A stretch of DNA of 64,000 nucleotides, from assembly GCA_023053545.1 (NCBI GenBank), contig JAKZAN010000220.1, forward strand, positions 1 to 64,000, written 5' to 3'. This document shows, piece after piece, positions 1 to 13,645 of this stretch. Position numbers and translations under genes: made by a program. The DNA comes from Lepidurus packardi (taxonomy: Eukaryota > Arthropoda > Branchiopoda > Notostraca > Triopsidae). The first letter of the stretch is position 1; each line of letters opens with the position of its first letter. Below the pieces are notes generated by a model that was given only the letters and a program-made list of their open reading frames with translations, was not told the origin of the DNA and did no database searches.

Positions 1-219
1 CCCAACCCCAACCCCAACCCCAACCCCAACCCCAACCCCAACCCCAACCCCAACCCCAACCCCAACCCCAACCCCAACCCCAACCCCAACCCCAACCCCA
101 ACCCCAACCCCAACCCCAACCCCAACCCCAACCCCAACCCCAACCCCAACCCCAACCCCAACCCCAACCCCAACCCCAACCCCAACCCCAACCCCAACCC
201 CAACCCCAACCCCAACCCC
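1..219. repeat. telomere, (CCCCAA)n
   Basis: Uninterrupted C4A2 hexamer repeats, about 36 copies, C-rich strand running 5' to 3' into the chromosome, ending at CCCC/T at 219-220. C4A2 is the telomere repeat of oligohymenophorean ciliates such as Tetrahymena. The block marks a true chromosome end. The chromosome holds at least 64 kb and about 32 genes, so this is not a gene-sized nanochromosome. Confidence 0.98.
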
Positions 220-316
220 TATTCGTGATCACTCCTCTGCAGCAGTATTTCCAATCTGTGCATGCGTGACATCTACTTTACATATTACTGCCGACTATTT
301 TTATTATCTTTGCCCT

Positions 317-3300
317 ATGACAATACCGTTCAATCGCGTCACTTCCGACCCTTACCATATGCAGGATCAAATCTCCTCCAATCAAAGTCTTAGCACCCTA
401 CTAAAAACATAGGCAACTTGAGGTTCTAATTTCTTTGTTTCTTAAGTCTTTATTATAGAGATTTAGAGTATAAAGGTTAGATAGACTGGCGTTGCTTAGA
501 CATTCAAGCTGCACTGCAGGGGATTTGTTCGTATATGTTGTGTTGATTTATATGGTTCGGAGAAAGATCTCGCATATGACTGTGATGACGACTACATCGA
601 AGAAGATGGAGGACTGCCAAATAAAATTGGCAATTTTCCAATTTATTTGTTAGAGTAAAAAGAGCTGTATGTGAGAGCAAACTATCAGACTATCTTAACA
701 GAATGCGAATAGAATACCCGATAGAGTTTATAGCAGAGGCAGATTTATCTAGCCAGGGGCTTCGATAATAGAGTAAGTTCTGTAATAGGGGTCCGATGCC
801 AGAACAACTCTTCAGTGCAGCCGTTAGAACCGTAGGTCGAGCCGGACTACTCTTTCAAGCACGGGGACCTAGACAAGGTGTTGGCCGAGTTGGAGGACCC
901 CTAAAATAAGTATGAATAACCTTTGATGGGCGGTACCAAAAACGGAAACATCCGAATTTTCACGAACGGGTCTAACAAACATTTTGCCTTACTATTAAAA
1001 ATAAAATCGTCATTATTGATAATATCGTTCAGGCTTCACAGTCCCACCGCACATGGCACGCCGCACACCACACACTCACCAAGATATCCCCAAGACATTC
1101 CTCCAAACAGTACCCTACCAGCTCACTTCCCCTCCCTTCCTCCCCTTCCTTTATACCTTTCACCCCTTTTCATTACTTCATCTCTCTGTCTAGGAATCTA
1201 TCCCACTTTCTCTCCCTACCAGCCAAATCAAAGCAGACAAATCCCTGGAACGCAAGAGCAAAGAAGCTTCAAAGGACTTTCTCTTCCAACACAGCTACTT
1301 GAGTGCTTCGCTACCTCACAACTATAACACCCCCTTTGTCCAGTCCTTAAAGGAGTCCGCTAAAGTAGAGATCTTCTAGAGTAAAAATGCGAGCAACAGT
1401 GCGCTTCACCTTCAACACACCGTTTTAATCAACAGTGACGCTATCAAGTATGGGGTGTCAGTGCGTTCTGGTTAATAGCACTGCAATAGCATGGAACATA
1501 GTTTGTCGGTAAAGGGATATCAGCCCTCCCAGCAGTCTCAGTACAATAAAAAGGACAGCAGCAGCATTTAGAGCAACTCTCAGCAGGTATTTCAAGCTTC
1601 TCGGGTGCTATCCAACCAGACGAGCTCTTGTAAAAGTCCAAGTGCATCTGCGACTCACACATTGCACCAACTACAACAGGGAGAAAAACCAGTAGATTTT
1701 AAAGAAGAAGTGAGCAACCCGTTCATTAGGATAACTACCAACCATGCCGATCAGCTTCCGACAAATAATTAAAATGTGCAAACCCTCTTGCGGTCCTACT
1801 AAAGGCGAATATAATAGCTGGAGAACAAACTGGAGACGCACGACCTTGATCGGAAGGCCAATGTAATCTTCAGTAGGTTCGTGGCAGAACTCAGTGCCCA
1901 GTTAAAGATAGCCGAGAGTAGTCCTGATCTAGAACTCATTGAGCTCAAGGAAAAGATCTACTGCATAGTAAGGGAAAACAAACACCTAAGAGGAGAATTA
2001 GAGAAAGCCAACGCAGGCATCCTTCAAATTAGTGATGAGCTCAATAAAGCTCGAAACCTCAATATCCAGATCGTGCTTGAAAGAAACCAGTTTTAGATAG
2101 ATAGCACAAGTGTCAGAAAGGAACTGGAACAGCTACAAAAAAATATGGGCTCCCATCCGAGAGAAAACATCAGGTAGATAGATTCCGAAGTCATGAGGCT
2201 CCAGGTCCACGCGCCTATCATCAAGAAGAGTTCGTCTGACTGGGATGCCAGGGATCATGCTATAGGAAGCCCCCCAGCCCAAGAAAATAATGATGTGAAG
2301 AGTGCAGGAGTCGTATATCGCTCGACGATAATGGGAGCTTCCAATCCAACCAGCAGATAGCAAAGGTTCCTTTATCGGTCTAGCGAGCTAGAGCAGTACA
2401 GAGATACTAACTAACTACCTCTGGAGACTGCACAAAACTGGAACCCCCATGCGCATGAGGTCAAATCAATAAGAGAAAACCACCAGGAAGAAGTCCATCA
2501 GTTACGAGAGAGAGAACGGACACTAATTATGGAAGTGTAACAGCTGAAGTCAATGAATGATGAATTGGTGATGAGTGTGAAGCAGCAACAAGATGTGAGT
2601 GTTAGCAACAGACTTTGTGGAAATAATGAACGTGCGCACAACCTTATGCAGGTGAAACAGGCTGAGGACTGCGATTCATGGACTCAAGGTAAGAGGGTGT
2701 CTGAGTTGAGGAAGGACTTGGAAGCCCTAAAAGTGGAGTGCGAGAACCTGAGAGACAATGAGAAAGTTCTTCTGGAAACAATAGGTGAGCTCGAAACGAA
2801 CCTCGAACAATATCGAAAGAACTAGAAATAGCTTACACTAAGAATTAGTTCCCGCGAAGAAGAAACTAACTAACTCTATCAGAAGAATGACTAATTAAAG
2901 AAAGAAGAGGAAGCCATGATCCAGAAGATAACTGAACTGGAGGCAGAAATGGAACGAGTGAACCTCCAACTCAATCACGAAAGGAGCAACCACTCCAACC
3001 AAGTCGAAGAAACCCGAAGGAAGATCCATCATCTAGAACAAAATCTGTCCTTGAAAGAGTCTCTGATCAGGCAGGCCAAAGAAGAAACCATGTTCTAGAA
3101 CACTGCCTTTCAACAACAAATGTAGGCTCTACAGAAACAACTTGGATAAACTCAAGCAAATGCCAGTAAGAAGATAAGCAGTGTTGAGACTACATACTCG
3201 AGTCGCCAAATCGAGGATGAGCAGAACATTAGACGGTTGGAAAGTGAACTAGCCATCAACAAGGAGACAATACAACTTCTCCAGAATTAAAAAGACTACC

Positions 3301-6300
3301 TTTCTTATGAGCTACAACGTCTAAAATTAAACTCAGAACGATAAAGCGACAATCTTACCTTAGGTCTCAAAGACGCCCTCGCCCAGATAACCCACCTTGA
3401 AGAGGAAAGGCGCATCAAAAACCAAGAAGCAGCCGAGCAAGACTCAGACAACTTACGTGTTTTAGAGCTCGAGCAATAGCTGGAGAGGCTCTCTGTCAAG
3501 AATGGTTAGGATGCGAGGAGGCTGAAGCAAAGTGAGTCTGAATTAGAGGCTACAAGAATTAGCCTCGAGAAGATGCAGACATAGCAGAAGAGAATCAGCG
3601 AATAGGTGGAAGCCATGGTTCATCGATAGCAAGCACTGGTCGAATCTGCCACAAGACTAGAACAGTAGCTTGACAAAAAGATAGTATCATAGGCTCACGC
3701 TCTGAGATTACTAGGATAAGCGCGGAGAGCTTGTGATGACAAAAAGACTGAGCTGGAGAATATGACTGTTCAGCTACAAGCTTTGTAGACACGTTATGAA
3801 TCGGTTAGGAGATTGAAAGCATCGATGAGGTTAACTTTCGGATAACTTGTAAATAGCAAAGTGTCAGGTGACCACGCGGAGGCTTCAGAATCGTCTGAAA
3901 CTGAACATCATTTTAAGACGCAGATACAAAATGATATCACATAGGGTTTAGAAAATGAGTTCGAGGGCATCAAAAGAGAGTTCTTTTCCCTGAGGTATCA
4001 ACTTGAATCTCTCAGGACATAACTTTTAAAATCCCGTGAGTAATCCTCTTAGATTAGGTAGGCCCTAAAAGATGCAAAGTCCCAGCTTGCTGCCAGCCGG
4101 ACCGAACTTGAATTCTCTAAACACAACGAAACATCACTCCTGATGGAACTTAATTTAAGCAGAACCACACTTGAAAATACCCACAAAGAACTAGATTCAT
4201 CCAGAAAGGAGGCCTCTCTGCATAAATTATAGCGAGATGCTTTAAAGTCCCAACTGCAATCTGCATGCTTCGATTGTGAAACAGCCAAATAACTCTTGCA
4301 AGCCAATGTTAAACAGTTCAATTAGTCGAGGAGAGAGGCAGAGAGGCTCTCCCTCGAACTTCAACAACAAAAAGCTACTCTTGACTCAATAAGAGCTTAA
4401 AACTAGAAACTGCAAAGGTAGTCCATAGCCGATCCTAGACTTGAGGACCCTTCACGTCAAATAGAAGACCTGCGTTCTGAACTCTCTAAGCTGGCTAACT
4501 AACTAGAGAGATGTCGAGCGGAGTTCTCGCATACACTACAATAGAACTAGTGTGTGCAGAGCTAGAGGAAGGAATGGGCACAATGCAAGTAAAAGTTGTA
4601 GAACTATATAATGCACTTAGAATTAGGGCAGTGCGCAGAAAAAGGACGAGCAGAGAAATAAAAAGTGCGAGTCGAACAGATAGTGCTCGATATGAACCGC
4701 AAAGTTGACCAGATTCTGATATCAATATTGGCGACTCAAAACCATAACAATACGCTCAGTCTGAGCAAATCGCATCCGAGCCACCAGGTCGAGCTGAGCT
4801 GCAGTCTCATCAACATCAACAGCGATGTCGATCTTCTCTAAACAATGGAGAATTTGAGTACCAAAATAGAATCGCTGCTTGAGAATATCCAGCGGATTTC
4901 CGCAGATAATTCCAAACTCATCTAAAAGCTAACGCTCGCCCAGAACGAGGGGCAGAAGCGTATCGAAGAACTCTAGTCACTCAAATCCTAACTCTAAGGA
5001 AAGGTTAAGGATCATAACGCTCTAGTCGAATCTCACAAATTGTTATTGGCCGAGCGGGAACAGCTTCAATCCAAACTCAGTCAGGTTACACATGATCTGA
5101 GTATCCAGAGCACCAGAGACTACGAAGGTCTCATTGAAAATAGCAACAGACTCGTTGCCTAGAATAACAAGCTGACTGCCTTTATCAAAAATAGTTAGGT
5201 CGATAATCACTCACTGATCAGGCAGATATCGGAGCTAAGATTGAAGCTTCAAACAAAGTAAGCCGAAGTCGATCAATATAAGCAGGCTCAAGTGTTCCTA
5301 CAGGAGGAGCAGTTGCGTGTTGAGAGTAGCATGAACATGAAGCGCTAAGGATTAACAATGAGGCTGGGAGAGGGAGTTCAACAGCAGGTTTTGTAAAGTG
5401 TGATTGAACTTAGTAATGATAACATCGAGCGTTCTATGCAGCATTCGAGCGCAGTCGAAGGATAGAAATCAATGACACAGTTCATGAATGGCAAAGATAT
5501 GTACTAAAAGTATTATCAAGTGCTGACGGAGCTGGAATAACTCAGAATAGACCACAACTCTGTTCGAGACAAAAACTCCTACTTCGAGAAGGAAATATCG
5601 AGCCTCCAATCTAAACTCATTACTTACATTAATGAGGCAGAGACCTTGAAAAAGACCAACCAAAATCTACATTCGGACTTGGAGAAAACTATGGCCAGAT
5701 TATCCGAAACGAATATGGGTGGATCTCATAGTACCAAGGTGGAAACACGCCCCCTCAATATTGAAGGTAAGTGTAGCCAGTGTTATGTCGCTTAGCAGGC
5801 ATTAGAGAAGAGCAGATGCCAGATCAACTCCTTCAAAAACATTGCGACGACACTTGAAAGATAAAACTGCAGTCTCCTCAAACAGATAGAAATCTATTAG
5901 AAGCATTTGAAGCTTGATGGTAATACAGTCACCAAGTCTGACTAAATAAAAAAACAGCTCCAAAGTATCATTAAAGACATCCAAAAAAGCTCTGGGAGCA
6001 GTAGAGTTTCTGAACAAGCAGCACCTTCTTCTGCCAATAGTGACTATAACACTACTAATATGAGAGTAAGGGAATATCAGGCAACGTCTTCAGATCATCC
6101 TGAACGCCAAACAACACAATCTAACTACGTCAGATCGGATAAAAATGGCGAGGGTAAACGAACGTCCCTGTCGGAGTACCAGAAAGTGTAGCCTAACTTC
6201 CTAGGCACAGAACCACCCAACAATATTACGATGCGTCGCTAGGTAACTCCACAATCAAAAGAGGTTATAATTGGGCGCGAAATCAAATCTAATTTCATAC

Positions 6301-7805
6301 TTCCTGTTTCTGCGGAATCTACGAACACTATCCGGCAGGAAGAGACGAAGAATGTAAGCCACAAAACCTCCTCGAACGAGTGTGCCGCCAATGGCCTTTA
6401 TGATAGCCAATAAACAAGGAAATATAGCATCCATAATGAGTGCTCCCAACGCACAGCACAACAAAAAGATGAAAGGTTAACCAACCTCAATCACATCAAA
6501 GTGGCGGTCAGCAGGAACGATCTTATGAGCAATAACCAGATATCCTAACAGAGCATAGCAATACAAAGGATCGATCCCAGTTATGTTTCTCCTCAAAACC
6601 TAGCCTCGGTGCCACTCGGCTCATTAAAAAGAAACACATAACCTTTGAGACTGCAGACCCCTCCCAGACAAATGGCAAAGCAGAATGCTGACAATAGTAT
6701 TAACAATTTCGCCAGAAAAAGCAACAGCAACAACATGATGCTGCCGCCTCCAAGCCCTCAAATAAGGCAGCTGCCGCAACCACCTTCACCAAGAATAAAC
6801 ATGGCCAGCGAAAGATATCAGAGTCCTGCACACATCCCATCTACTCAATGTCCCGTTTCGCCTAATTTTTAAAAAATAGCCTACGAAGTGCCACAACACC
6901 AACTTGGTATTATGAATTTCCCTTTTGCAGGTAACTACACAGCTATCATCAGCCCCAGCAGTCCCAACACGCAAGTCCAAGCCAACAATAATGCCTATCA
7001 ACGTGGGTCTTCGCTTCTCAAAACGATTGTCTAAACCCCCCAGATCGTAAAAGAGAGAGGTGTCTCGAAGGCGCGGGACCTCAACAGTAGCAACAACTCT
7101 CGGAGAAGTGACCTTTGTCCTCGAGCTTGTTACATCACAGAAAATATGAATGGGAACAGCAAGGATAATTCGGCCCGTTCCATAACACCAATCAGCGAGG
7201 TAAGATAAGGGAGAATAAATACAGTCGAAAGTCTGAGCCCTCAATCTATTAACCAGCAGTCAAGAATATTTTTTAAACCGAATTCGAGCAGGCCAGGCAC
7301 CAGCCACCTTGGAAACAATGATCTAGCACTCCGCAGTCCGACTGCCCAGCCACAACAGTTCTGGAAACCCCAGCAACCTCACAGTCCAGAACCACCTTCC
7401 TCCACAAGTTCTCGCGTCAATTTTACTGACTCCCGAAACAATAACGTTAACTTGTTCAGTTTTTGCGCCCAGAGCCCCAACGCACCCTACTATCATAAGT
7501 AGGCGCATACACAAGATATTCAGTTGCAGATCTCCCAGAGGACAAGCAACAATAACTACTACTCCAGTAAGGAAACGACCCCAGTTGGAAGCCTAAACAC
7601 CTTAGCATACATGGCTAAGAATAGGAATCAGCGAGACGGGATGAGCGAAATAGACGAATCTATAATCGTGAAGGATGTGGAGCATGATTTGGGGAGAATG
7701 GGAGGGCACATGGTGTTGAACCTGGAGAGGACAGGCTTCAGCAATGGGCCAGGACTGATGGTGTACCAAACAAACCACGGGGAGTCGAAAAGAGAGTGTT
7801 GCTGA
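317..7805 (+). CDS. giant coiled-coil protein with N-terminal globular region
   Basis: About 2,420 residues if the proposed introns are right. Frame +3 is open without TGA from 1020 to the TGA at 7803-7805 and holds well over 100 in-frame TAA/TAG codons. The N-terminal exon (422-932, another frame) reads as a compact domain (FFVSEVFIIEIESIKVRET near its start, [20 protein letters not shown] at its end). Proposed introns are 933-1032 (removes an in-frame TGA), 1110-1193, and a less certain one around 386-421 joining an ATG at 317. Residues from about 550 to 1,850 are heptad-rich coiled coil; the last 400 are Pro/Ser/Asn-rich and probably disordered. I do not recognise the family. A cytoskeletal or basal-body scaffold is a guess from architecture. 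The start is the weakest part: the ATG lies under 100 bp from the telomere. Confidence 0.8.
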
Positions 7806-8096
7806 TGTGATCTGAAGCATTTAATATTAAAGTGATACATTTTGAGTCGACGATGAATAAGTGGTTCTGGAGTTATTGGAATCAGGTCCATGTTTTCTGA
7901 GATGGTTTGCTAACCAAAACTCGAAGCAGGGATGGATGTTAGTAGTAAGAATAGCAATCCCTAAAACTATAGTGTACTCGACTGCTATCAAAACTACCTA
8001 ATTCCCTTATTCATTGTCCCACAAAGCACACTCCATCTCCCATCTCCATAACAGCAACCCTACTCATTAACCCAATCCCACCCAGTCCAAACTAGC

Positions 8097-9518
8097 ATGG
8101 CACACAAAAATCAAGCCCAATCCTCTCACAAATAGTAATTCACCAACATTAGCGACGAAGAAGAAGACGAAATACATATCCTCCCCAGCCACACATTCTC
8201 TCGCAATCCCCAAAACCAATCCTCCCTCTCTGCCTCCCCGAACAATACTGCAGGAATGCCGCCCAAGCGCCGCAAGGAAGAAAGCATCTTCAAACCCAAC
8301 TCCGAAACCGAAAACATCCAACTAAAAATAATTGGCTATGAAAAAGAAAGCTTCCTCAAGATTGAAACTCAGATCTACAAAATCGAAGTCCGAGACCTTA
8401 AAGCAGACTTGCTCTGGATCATCCGCAGGAGGTACTCTGATGTAGAGTGGCTTTTCGAGGTAAGCACCGAATCATTATCTAATGTGCATGACTTACCATT
8501 TTCACTGCAGGCCCTGACCACCAATCATATCGGATATATCACTCCGTATTTTCCAAGTAAAACTCTGGAGTCCTTCATCACTGCCAAGCTCGGTATCGGA
8601 ATCACGAAATAACGGAAGGACGAGTTCTTGCTGGAGCGAACGTACCAGATCGGGACGTTTCTAACACAAATTTATCGTCACGCGGAACTGAAGTGGAGTG
8701 AGGAAGCAAGGGTGTTCATCCTCCGAAACGACTCGGACTTCATTTCGGAAAGGAGGAAGCTGGATACATACATTGAGGAGTATAAAGAAATTGGTAAGCT
8801 GCTTACAATTTGATGATGTTAAATTCTGACCGCTTATTTAGAAACCAGCACCCTCAACTTCCTGACCATCATCGAGAAAGGAGCCAGTCTATTGTCCACC
8901 TATATGGGTTCCAAAAAACTATCTCGCGAAATCTCCAGAGAGGATCTGGAGTTCTAGACATACCTGCAGAAGATCGTCGAGGATGGCAACATTATTAAGA
9001 TGCTCATGGCCGACTTCGAAGAGTTGGCGGCACTCAAAAAGCAGGAGTCTGAGTTCCAGCCTATCGAGAGTCCGGAGACGAACATTGCCGTCGAAGTTGA
9101 ACACCATAGCGAAGGCAGCCCTGTCACATCTTCAGCGACTGCTTCTTCGCGCAAGAAGATCGAGTCGATTAACAACAGACTGCTGAATGGCAAAGAACAC
9201 AACATCTGGTTGTGCGGGTAGCTATATCAGGACATCCTGAAGCCTCTGCAGAAACTAGCCATGTGGGTAGAACAGGTGTAAATGCAGGTGAAGTACCGCA
9301 AATAACTAGTAGAGTTGGTGTTCAACCTCAAACAAAACATCGAAGACATTTCGCGAATCAGAAAACTCGAACGCAGGATCGAGAAACTCGAGAACAACTT
9401 CCGTCGCGGGTGGGATCCTTTCACTGAAGCCATAGCCCTGGAGCTGAACGGAGTGAGGAAAGGCTTCGACGGGATCTGGGCAGCCTACTGCGATCGAATG
9501 ATGAAGATCTGGAAGTGA
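8097..9518 (+). CDS. PX-domain sorting nexin
   Basis: 440 residues from ATG 8097 to TGA 9516-9518, with introns 8460-8510 (51 bp) and 8794-8841 (48 bp). After an acidic, Ser-rich N-terminus of about 55 residues comes a PX domain, recognised by IIRRRYSDVEWLFE, which carries the phosphoinositide-binding Arg-Arg-Tyr-Ser-Asp signature, followed by a Pro-containing segment (ITPYFPSKTLESF) typical of the fold. The C-terminal 220 residues are helical and fit a BAR-type dimerisation region, as in SNX1/SNX4/SNX7 proteins of endosomal sorting. The first intron is 3n long and lacks a stop, so it is called from its clean GTAAGC...CACTGCAG ends. The exact SNX subtype cannot be decided. Confidence 0.85.
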
Positions 9519-9753
9519 CACCTGATATCATTAGATAATTTGATAAGCAACTATCTGATACCACTATTTTCCCTCCTCCATCCATAAACGTAACAATGCT
9601 GGTCCAAAGTAATTATCGATGGGATCTTCTCAATAGGTAAATATGAATTGATCGGCGAGGACACTTGGAATTCAGCCTGCATGATCTCCTGACAGAAATT
9701 AGTTGACCCTTAGCTTTAGTTTGATCAGGCAGAAGTGTTCCTTTTGAGTGTGG

Positions 9754-11946
9754 TCATAAGGTGCGTTTTCTCTTTTTGACTGCGGCCAGAGCAGCTGTAT
9801 TATAGGTTTGGTACGAGCAGTAGCCTTCCAAATTCATCTACGTTAAGGAAAAAAGGAGTTTGTGAAGTTCAGTTAAGAAGGTAAATTGATGAAAAGCCAG
9901 ATGATGGAGCAAGCATAACGTGAATAAATCAAATAAGGAAATGTATAAAAATCTTACGGGTTGCTCCTAATCAGCAGGAATGTTGAGCTATGGAAATTGT
10001 ATCGGCAGCCCGAAGTACGTCGCACAGTATTGCACAGTCGGCAGTAGATCGAATAGCAGGAACCCAAAAGTCAGTTCCACAAAATGCTTGAACAAATCGT
10101 TAAAGAGGTTCTCCTAGTCCATCATGTACAGCGAAGAGTGTGGGAATTCTGAAACTATCTATTTTGTGGTAAAGGCCTCGAATTCCTTTCCCAGCACTAG
10201 ATACAGGAAAGAGCACACCAACACCTTGGGCTTGTATTGGAACGACTGGATATCCATGATGCAGCAATCGATGTACTGAGTCATCTGGCTGAAATTTGTG
10301 AGCGAATACTCATCCTTCTTGAATCTTGGGATATTGACGCGTCCTTTTACGAGGGGGTGGTTGCGAGCGTACTCGTCCTGCTCGAGGAATGCGTCCCACT
10401 GCAGCATGAACCGGTTGGCCCACATGTATGTCGTGGGAGGGTTGAGCTCCCATTTCAATACTTTGCAGATCCGAGTTTACATCTCCAGAATCTGGTTAGC
10501 AGTATACTTGTCGCTTGTCGAGGTTGCAAACCGCTGAACAGACAGAGGTATGGGCTCTTCGATTTTGGAAGCAACATACATAGCTGCGGCGCCAACTAAT
10601 TGCAGGTCATTCTTGGGCACGTGGTTAATTTTGTTGAAGTAGATATCTGAGATGGCTACAGCCAGATGGAAGGTGTCTCTTTTAAGACGATACTCGGAGT
10701 TGACGTGCATCATCCAGTCGACCAGGATAGCACGCATATGCCATGCGAAGTTTTTCTGACGCTTTTAGATGTAATAAGGGTCGGGGGCATACTGCGCCTC
10801 GACCATGCTGAGGAACTGAATAGACTCATTGGTGAATAAAAGGTTGACTTCTTGTTGTTCTTTTTAGAAATTCATGAGTTCCATTTCGATCTCAGAGGGG
10901 TCTTTTGCTTTATTATTGATTCTATTGAGGTGTGCCCTCAGGTTGATGGGGTTGCTAGTATTGTTTTTGGCCTCCACGTTGTTGCTAAGTGTCACTGTGT
11001 TTCTCGCGGACTTGACGCGTTGGATCTACAGTACCTCATCGCACTCGAATTCTTCGACCGCAGTAAGCATGTGTGTGCTGGGCAGAATAGTCTGCTTGGC
11101 ATGGTTCTTGAATTTGGTTTGTTGGGAGGAGCCTCGACTATTGGAGCTGGCAGTGGTGATCAACTTGTTCTTGTCGGTCGTCGGCTTCTTCTTTGTATTG
11201 TCGTCATTATTCTGTCTATCAGTCTCCTGGGTCTTGAGCTGTTCATGCAAACTTCCTGGAGTGGTGGATTTCTTGGTCTGGAGCATGTTGGAAGGGAGCC
11301 CATTCATACCGGTAGAGAGACCCGACATATTGGTAATGTTAACGTTGATGGAAATGCCTGTAGAGCTGGTGTTTGGCTCGCCACGACATACTAAGTCGTC
11401 CAGAGCACTCGGCCTCTTGTTGTGCAGAGAACGTGGAATATTGGTATTAGTGTCCTTCTGGGGAGGGGCGTTGTTAAGGATAATATTATTGCCGTTGTTA
11501 TTATTGTTATTGTTGCTATTCGAACTGGCATTTTTAGCGAGATTTTTGAAGTTCATCCCCAGGTGGGACGAAGGGTGCTGCACCATCCCCGCCCCAACCA
11601 GATTGTTAGCAGTGTTGGGCTTGCAGAGGGCCGGGTTGTTGTAGCGGTTATTGGCTGACGTGCACGACGAGTCTTCATGGTGGTAGGTGTGGAAGGTAGC
11701 AGTATTTGTCTCGAAGTTGCGAAGATGGTACTGATTAGAAGGTGCATGGAGGTTACGGCTGTTCTCCTTCTCTTTAGAGAGGGCAGTGGTCAGCAAAGTG
11801 GAAGGGGGATTGTTTTGTGAAATGACAGACTGTTGGGAAGATGGTTTTTTAGTAAGGACGTTGGGATCAGGTTTGCTGAGGGAGGTAACGGAGGGGACAT
11901 TCTTGATGTGGTGTCTCTTGCGTGATGCTTCTTCGTGGGCATTCAT
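9754..11946 (-). CDS. cyclin, A/B/E-like, with long N-terminal extension
   Basis: 690 residues, start ATG at 11946, one 120-bp intron (9838-9957) near the 3' end, TGA at 9754-9756. Residues 1 to about 300 are Asn/Ser/Thr-rich and disordered. The cyclin box starts with MRAILVDWMMHVNSEYRLKR, with the conserved Arg and Asp-Trp used to bind a CDK; LEMETRICKVLKWELNPPT opens the second fold. The glutamate after LEM is encoded by TAA (10477-10479), where A/B cyclins have a conserved Glu. About 45 residues before the box, RAHLNRINN fits the RxxLxxxxN destruction-box pattern recognised by APC/C. Cyclins activate CDKs at set cell-cycle stages; the class (A, B or E) is unclear. Confidence 0.9.
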
Positions 11947-12448
11947 GACTTGAAGAGTTGAGGGGGTGGTAGAAAGGCGGGCGGGCGAATGTAGGGGAGG
12001 AGGGTGAGTTTGAAGATGGAGGTGCAGAGGAATAAAAGAGTGAAAGGTAGTTGGTAATTGTAGTTTATAGTAAAATCGATTAAGAGTGTAATTGAAGATT
12101 TAAATAATTTGTTAGTTTGTAATTTCGTGATGTCGTTTGAGGTGGGCCAAGGGAGGGTTATTTAAGCGGTATACGGATAACCGAATACCTACGCAGCCAG
12201 ATTATCGCTCATTTAGCACTGGACATACGCTCTGGCTAGCCACCCCACATCACATTCAACACCTCACCCACCCCCTATTTCTATAATGCATCCCCAGCAT
12301 CTAGATCCAATTGCAAATCTAAACTCAATACGCACATCCCAACCAGTTTTCCAATTAGAATAAAACCAATTTTCCAATATTCCTCTTTTATTATTCTTCT
12401 AACACTCTACATCATCCTTCATTACTGCATACCAGCCCCCCTTCCTCC
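11947..12448. promoter_or_regulatory. divergent intergenic region
   Basis: 502-bp spacer between the divergent cyclin gene and the next coiled-coil gene. It must hold both promoters. I see AT-rich runs but no element I can name with confidence, no tRNA and no credible ORF. Confidence 0.4.
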
Positions 12449-13409
12449 ATGGATAAGACCACAAGCATCGCTTCCGCAGAACTCCGCGCTGCAATGTAAC
12501 CACAAATACAACTATCCCATCCAGCCACTAACTCTACGCATAACAGAAAGCTCTACAAAAAGCAGGCCACTACATGCAGGCGCAATCCATTAAGGAAAAC
12601 CTCATCAAGCTCAGAGAAAGGTACGACAAAAAGTTCAAAGAAGAAACCAAAGAAAGGCAGTTGCAGGAGGTAACCAGTAATCCCACCACAACTCTTCACT
12701 GTCATCTTCTCCATAGAAACAATATATTGACAATGCCCACCAAGAGGAATTGAGGTACTTCAACTAATAATGGGACAAACGGTTGAACCAATACCACGCA
12801 GAGGTCAACGCCATCGAAGAGGAAATGCTGAAACGACATGCCCAGGAAGTGTAGCAGTGCCAAGCCCATATATGCAAAACCTTCATCAAGTCTAAGAACT
12901 CATCCGATATGATGCAGCTAAAGAGGCTATAAGACGAGTTTGCGCGCAAGGAAAACTACATCGAGGCGCATAAGGTGCAGACACAGGTTAGGGAGTTGGA
13001 GCGCGAAGAGACAAAAAAGTACGAAGATGAGCGTGCGCGTAGAATTGAAAAGGCCCTGCAGACTCTGAGAGGCAAACATACCAACGAATCGCGGGTGTTG
13101 CGGCAGAAGGTGGAGCAGACGATCGACGAGAAGAATAAGCAGCGGCAGCATGAGTTGGATAAGATAGTGCTGAAGTACATGAATGTGCGCCGGGAACTCG
13201 AGTTCCAGCACAACCAAGAACTCACCAAAACGGAAAAGCAGAACAATCCCATTCCTGCTCCTTAGAAGGGCAGCGGGATGTCGGGGCAAAACAAGTACAA
13301 GAGCAGCCACAACCTGCAGAATACGGGACTGCCGCAGGGTGGGAAGCTGGAGAGCAAAGAGAGTGTGAGCAGCAGAGGCACTCTGACGCCAATCAACAAC
13401 AGGAAATGA
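12449..13409 (+). CDS. coiled-coil protein with FNxxWD...RH motif
   Basis: 294 residues from ATG 12449 to TGA 13407-13409. A very short intron (12496-12524, 29 bp) is needed to join the first exon to the open frame, giving IHELYAEQKALQKAGHYMQA; the second intron is 12670-12716 (47 bp). The motif ELRYFNEEWDKRLNQYHAEV followed by EEEMLKRHAQEVEQ matches, from memory, a recurrent eukaryotic coiled-coil module with the pattern F..eWD....y......l..rH..E. Three glutamates in that motif come from TAA/TAG codons. The middle is a strongly charged coiled coil and the C-terminus is Ser/Gly/Asn-rich. A microtubule-associated role is possible but not shown. Confidence 0.8.
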
Positions 13410-13645
13410 AGCATTGCTTGGACCACCGGGCTGCCTGATCTCTGGTATAAGCAGAAGGGTTGCTTCAAATTAAATATAGTTTTCGAGTCTTAGGATTTAT
13501 CTCCGACCAATATGAATTAATGCCTGTGCTTGTGCTGACGACTACTTCGATACTTTATCATTATAGGGTAACTGAATTATCGACCACTGTTAACTGGTCC
13601 CGCTAATTACTCTAACCATTCCTCTATAACATCTATCCTACTCCC

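Noticed and set aside
10874-11644. Plus-strand 256-residue Leu/Val-rich ORF
   Set aside because: It is the complement of the Asn/Ser-rich N-terminus of the cyclin gene, whose frame connects directly to a recognisable cyclin box.
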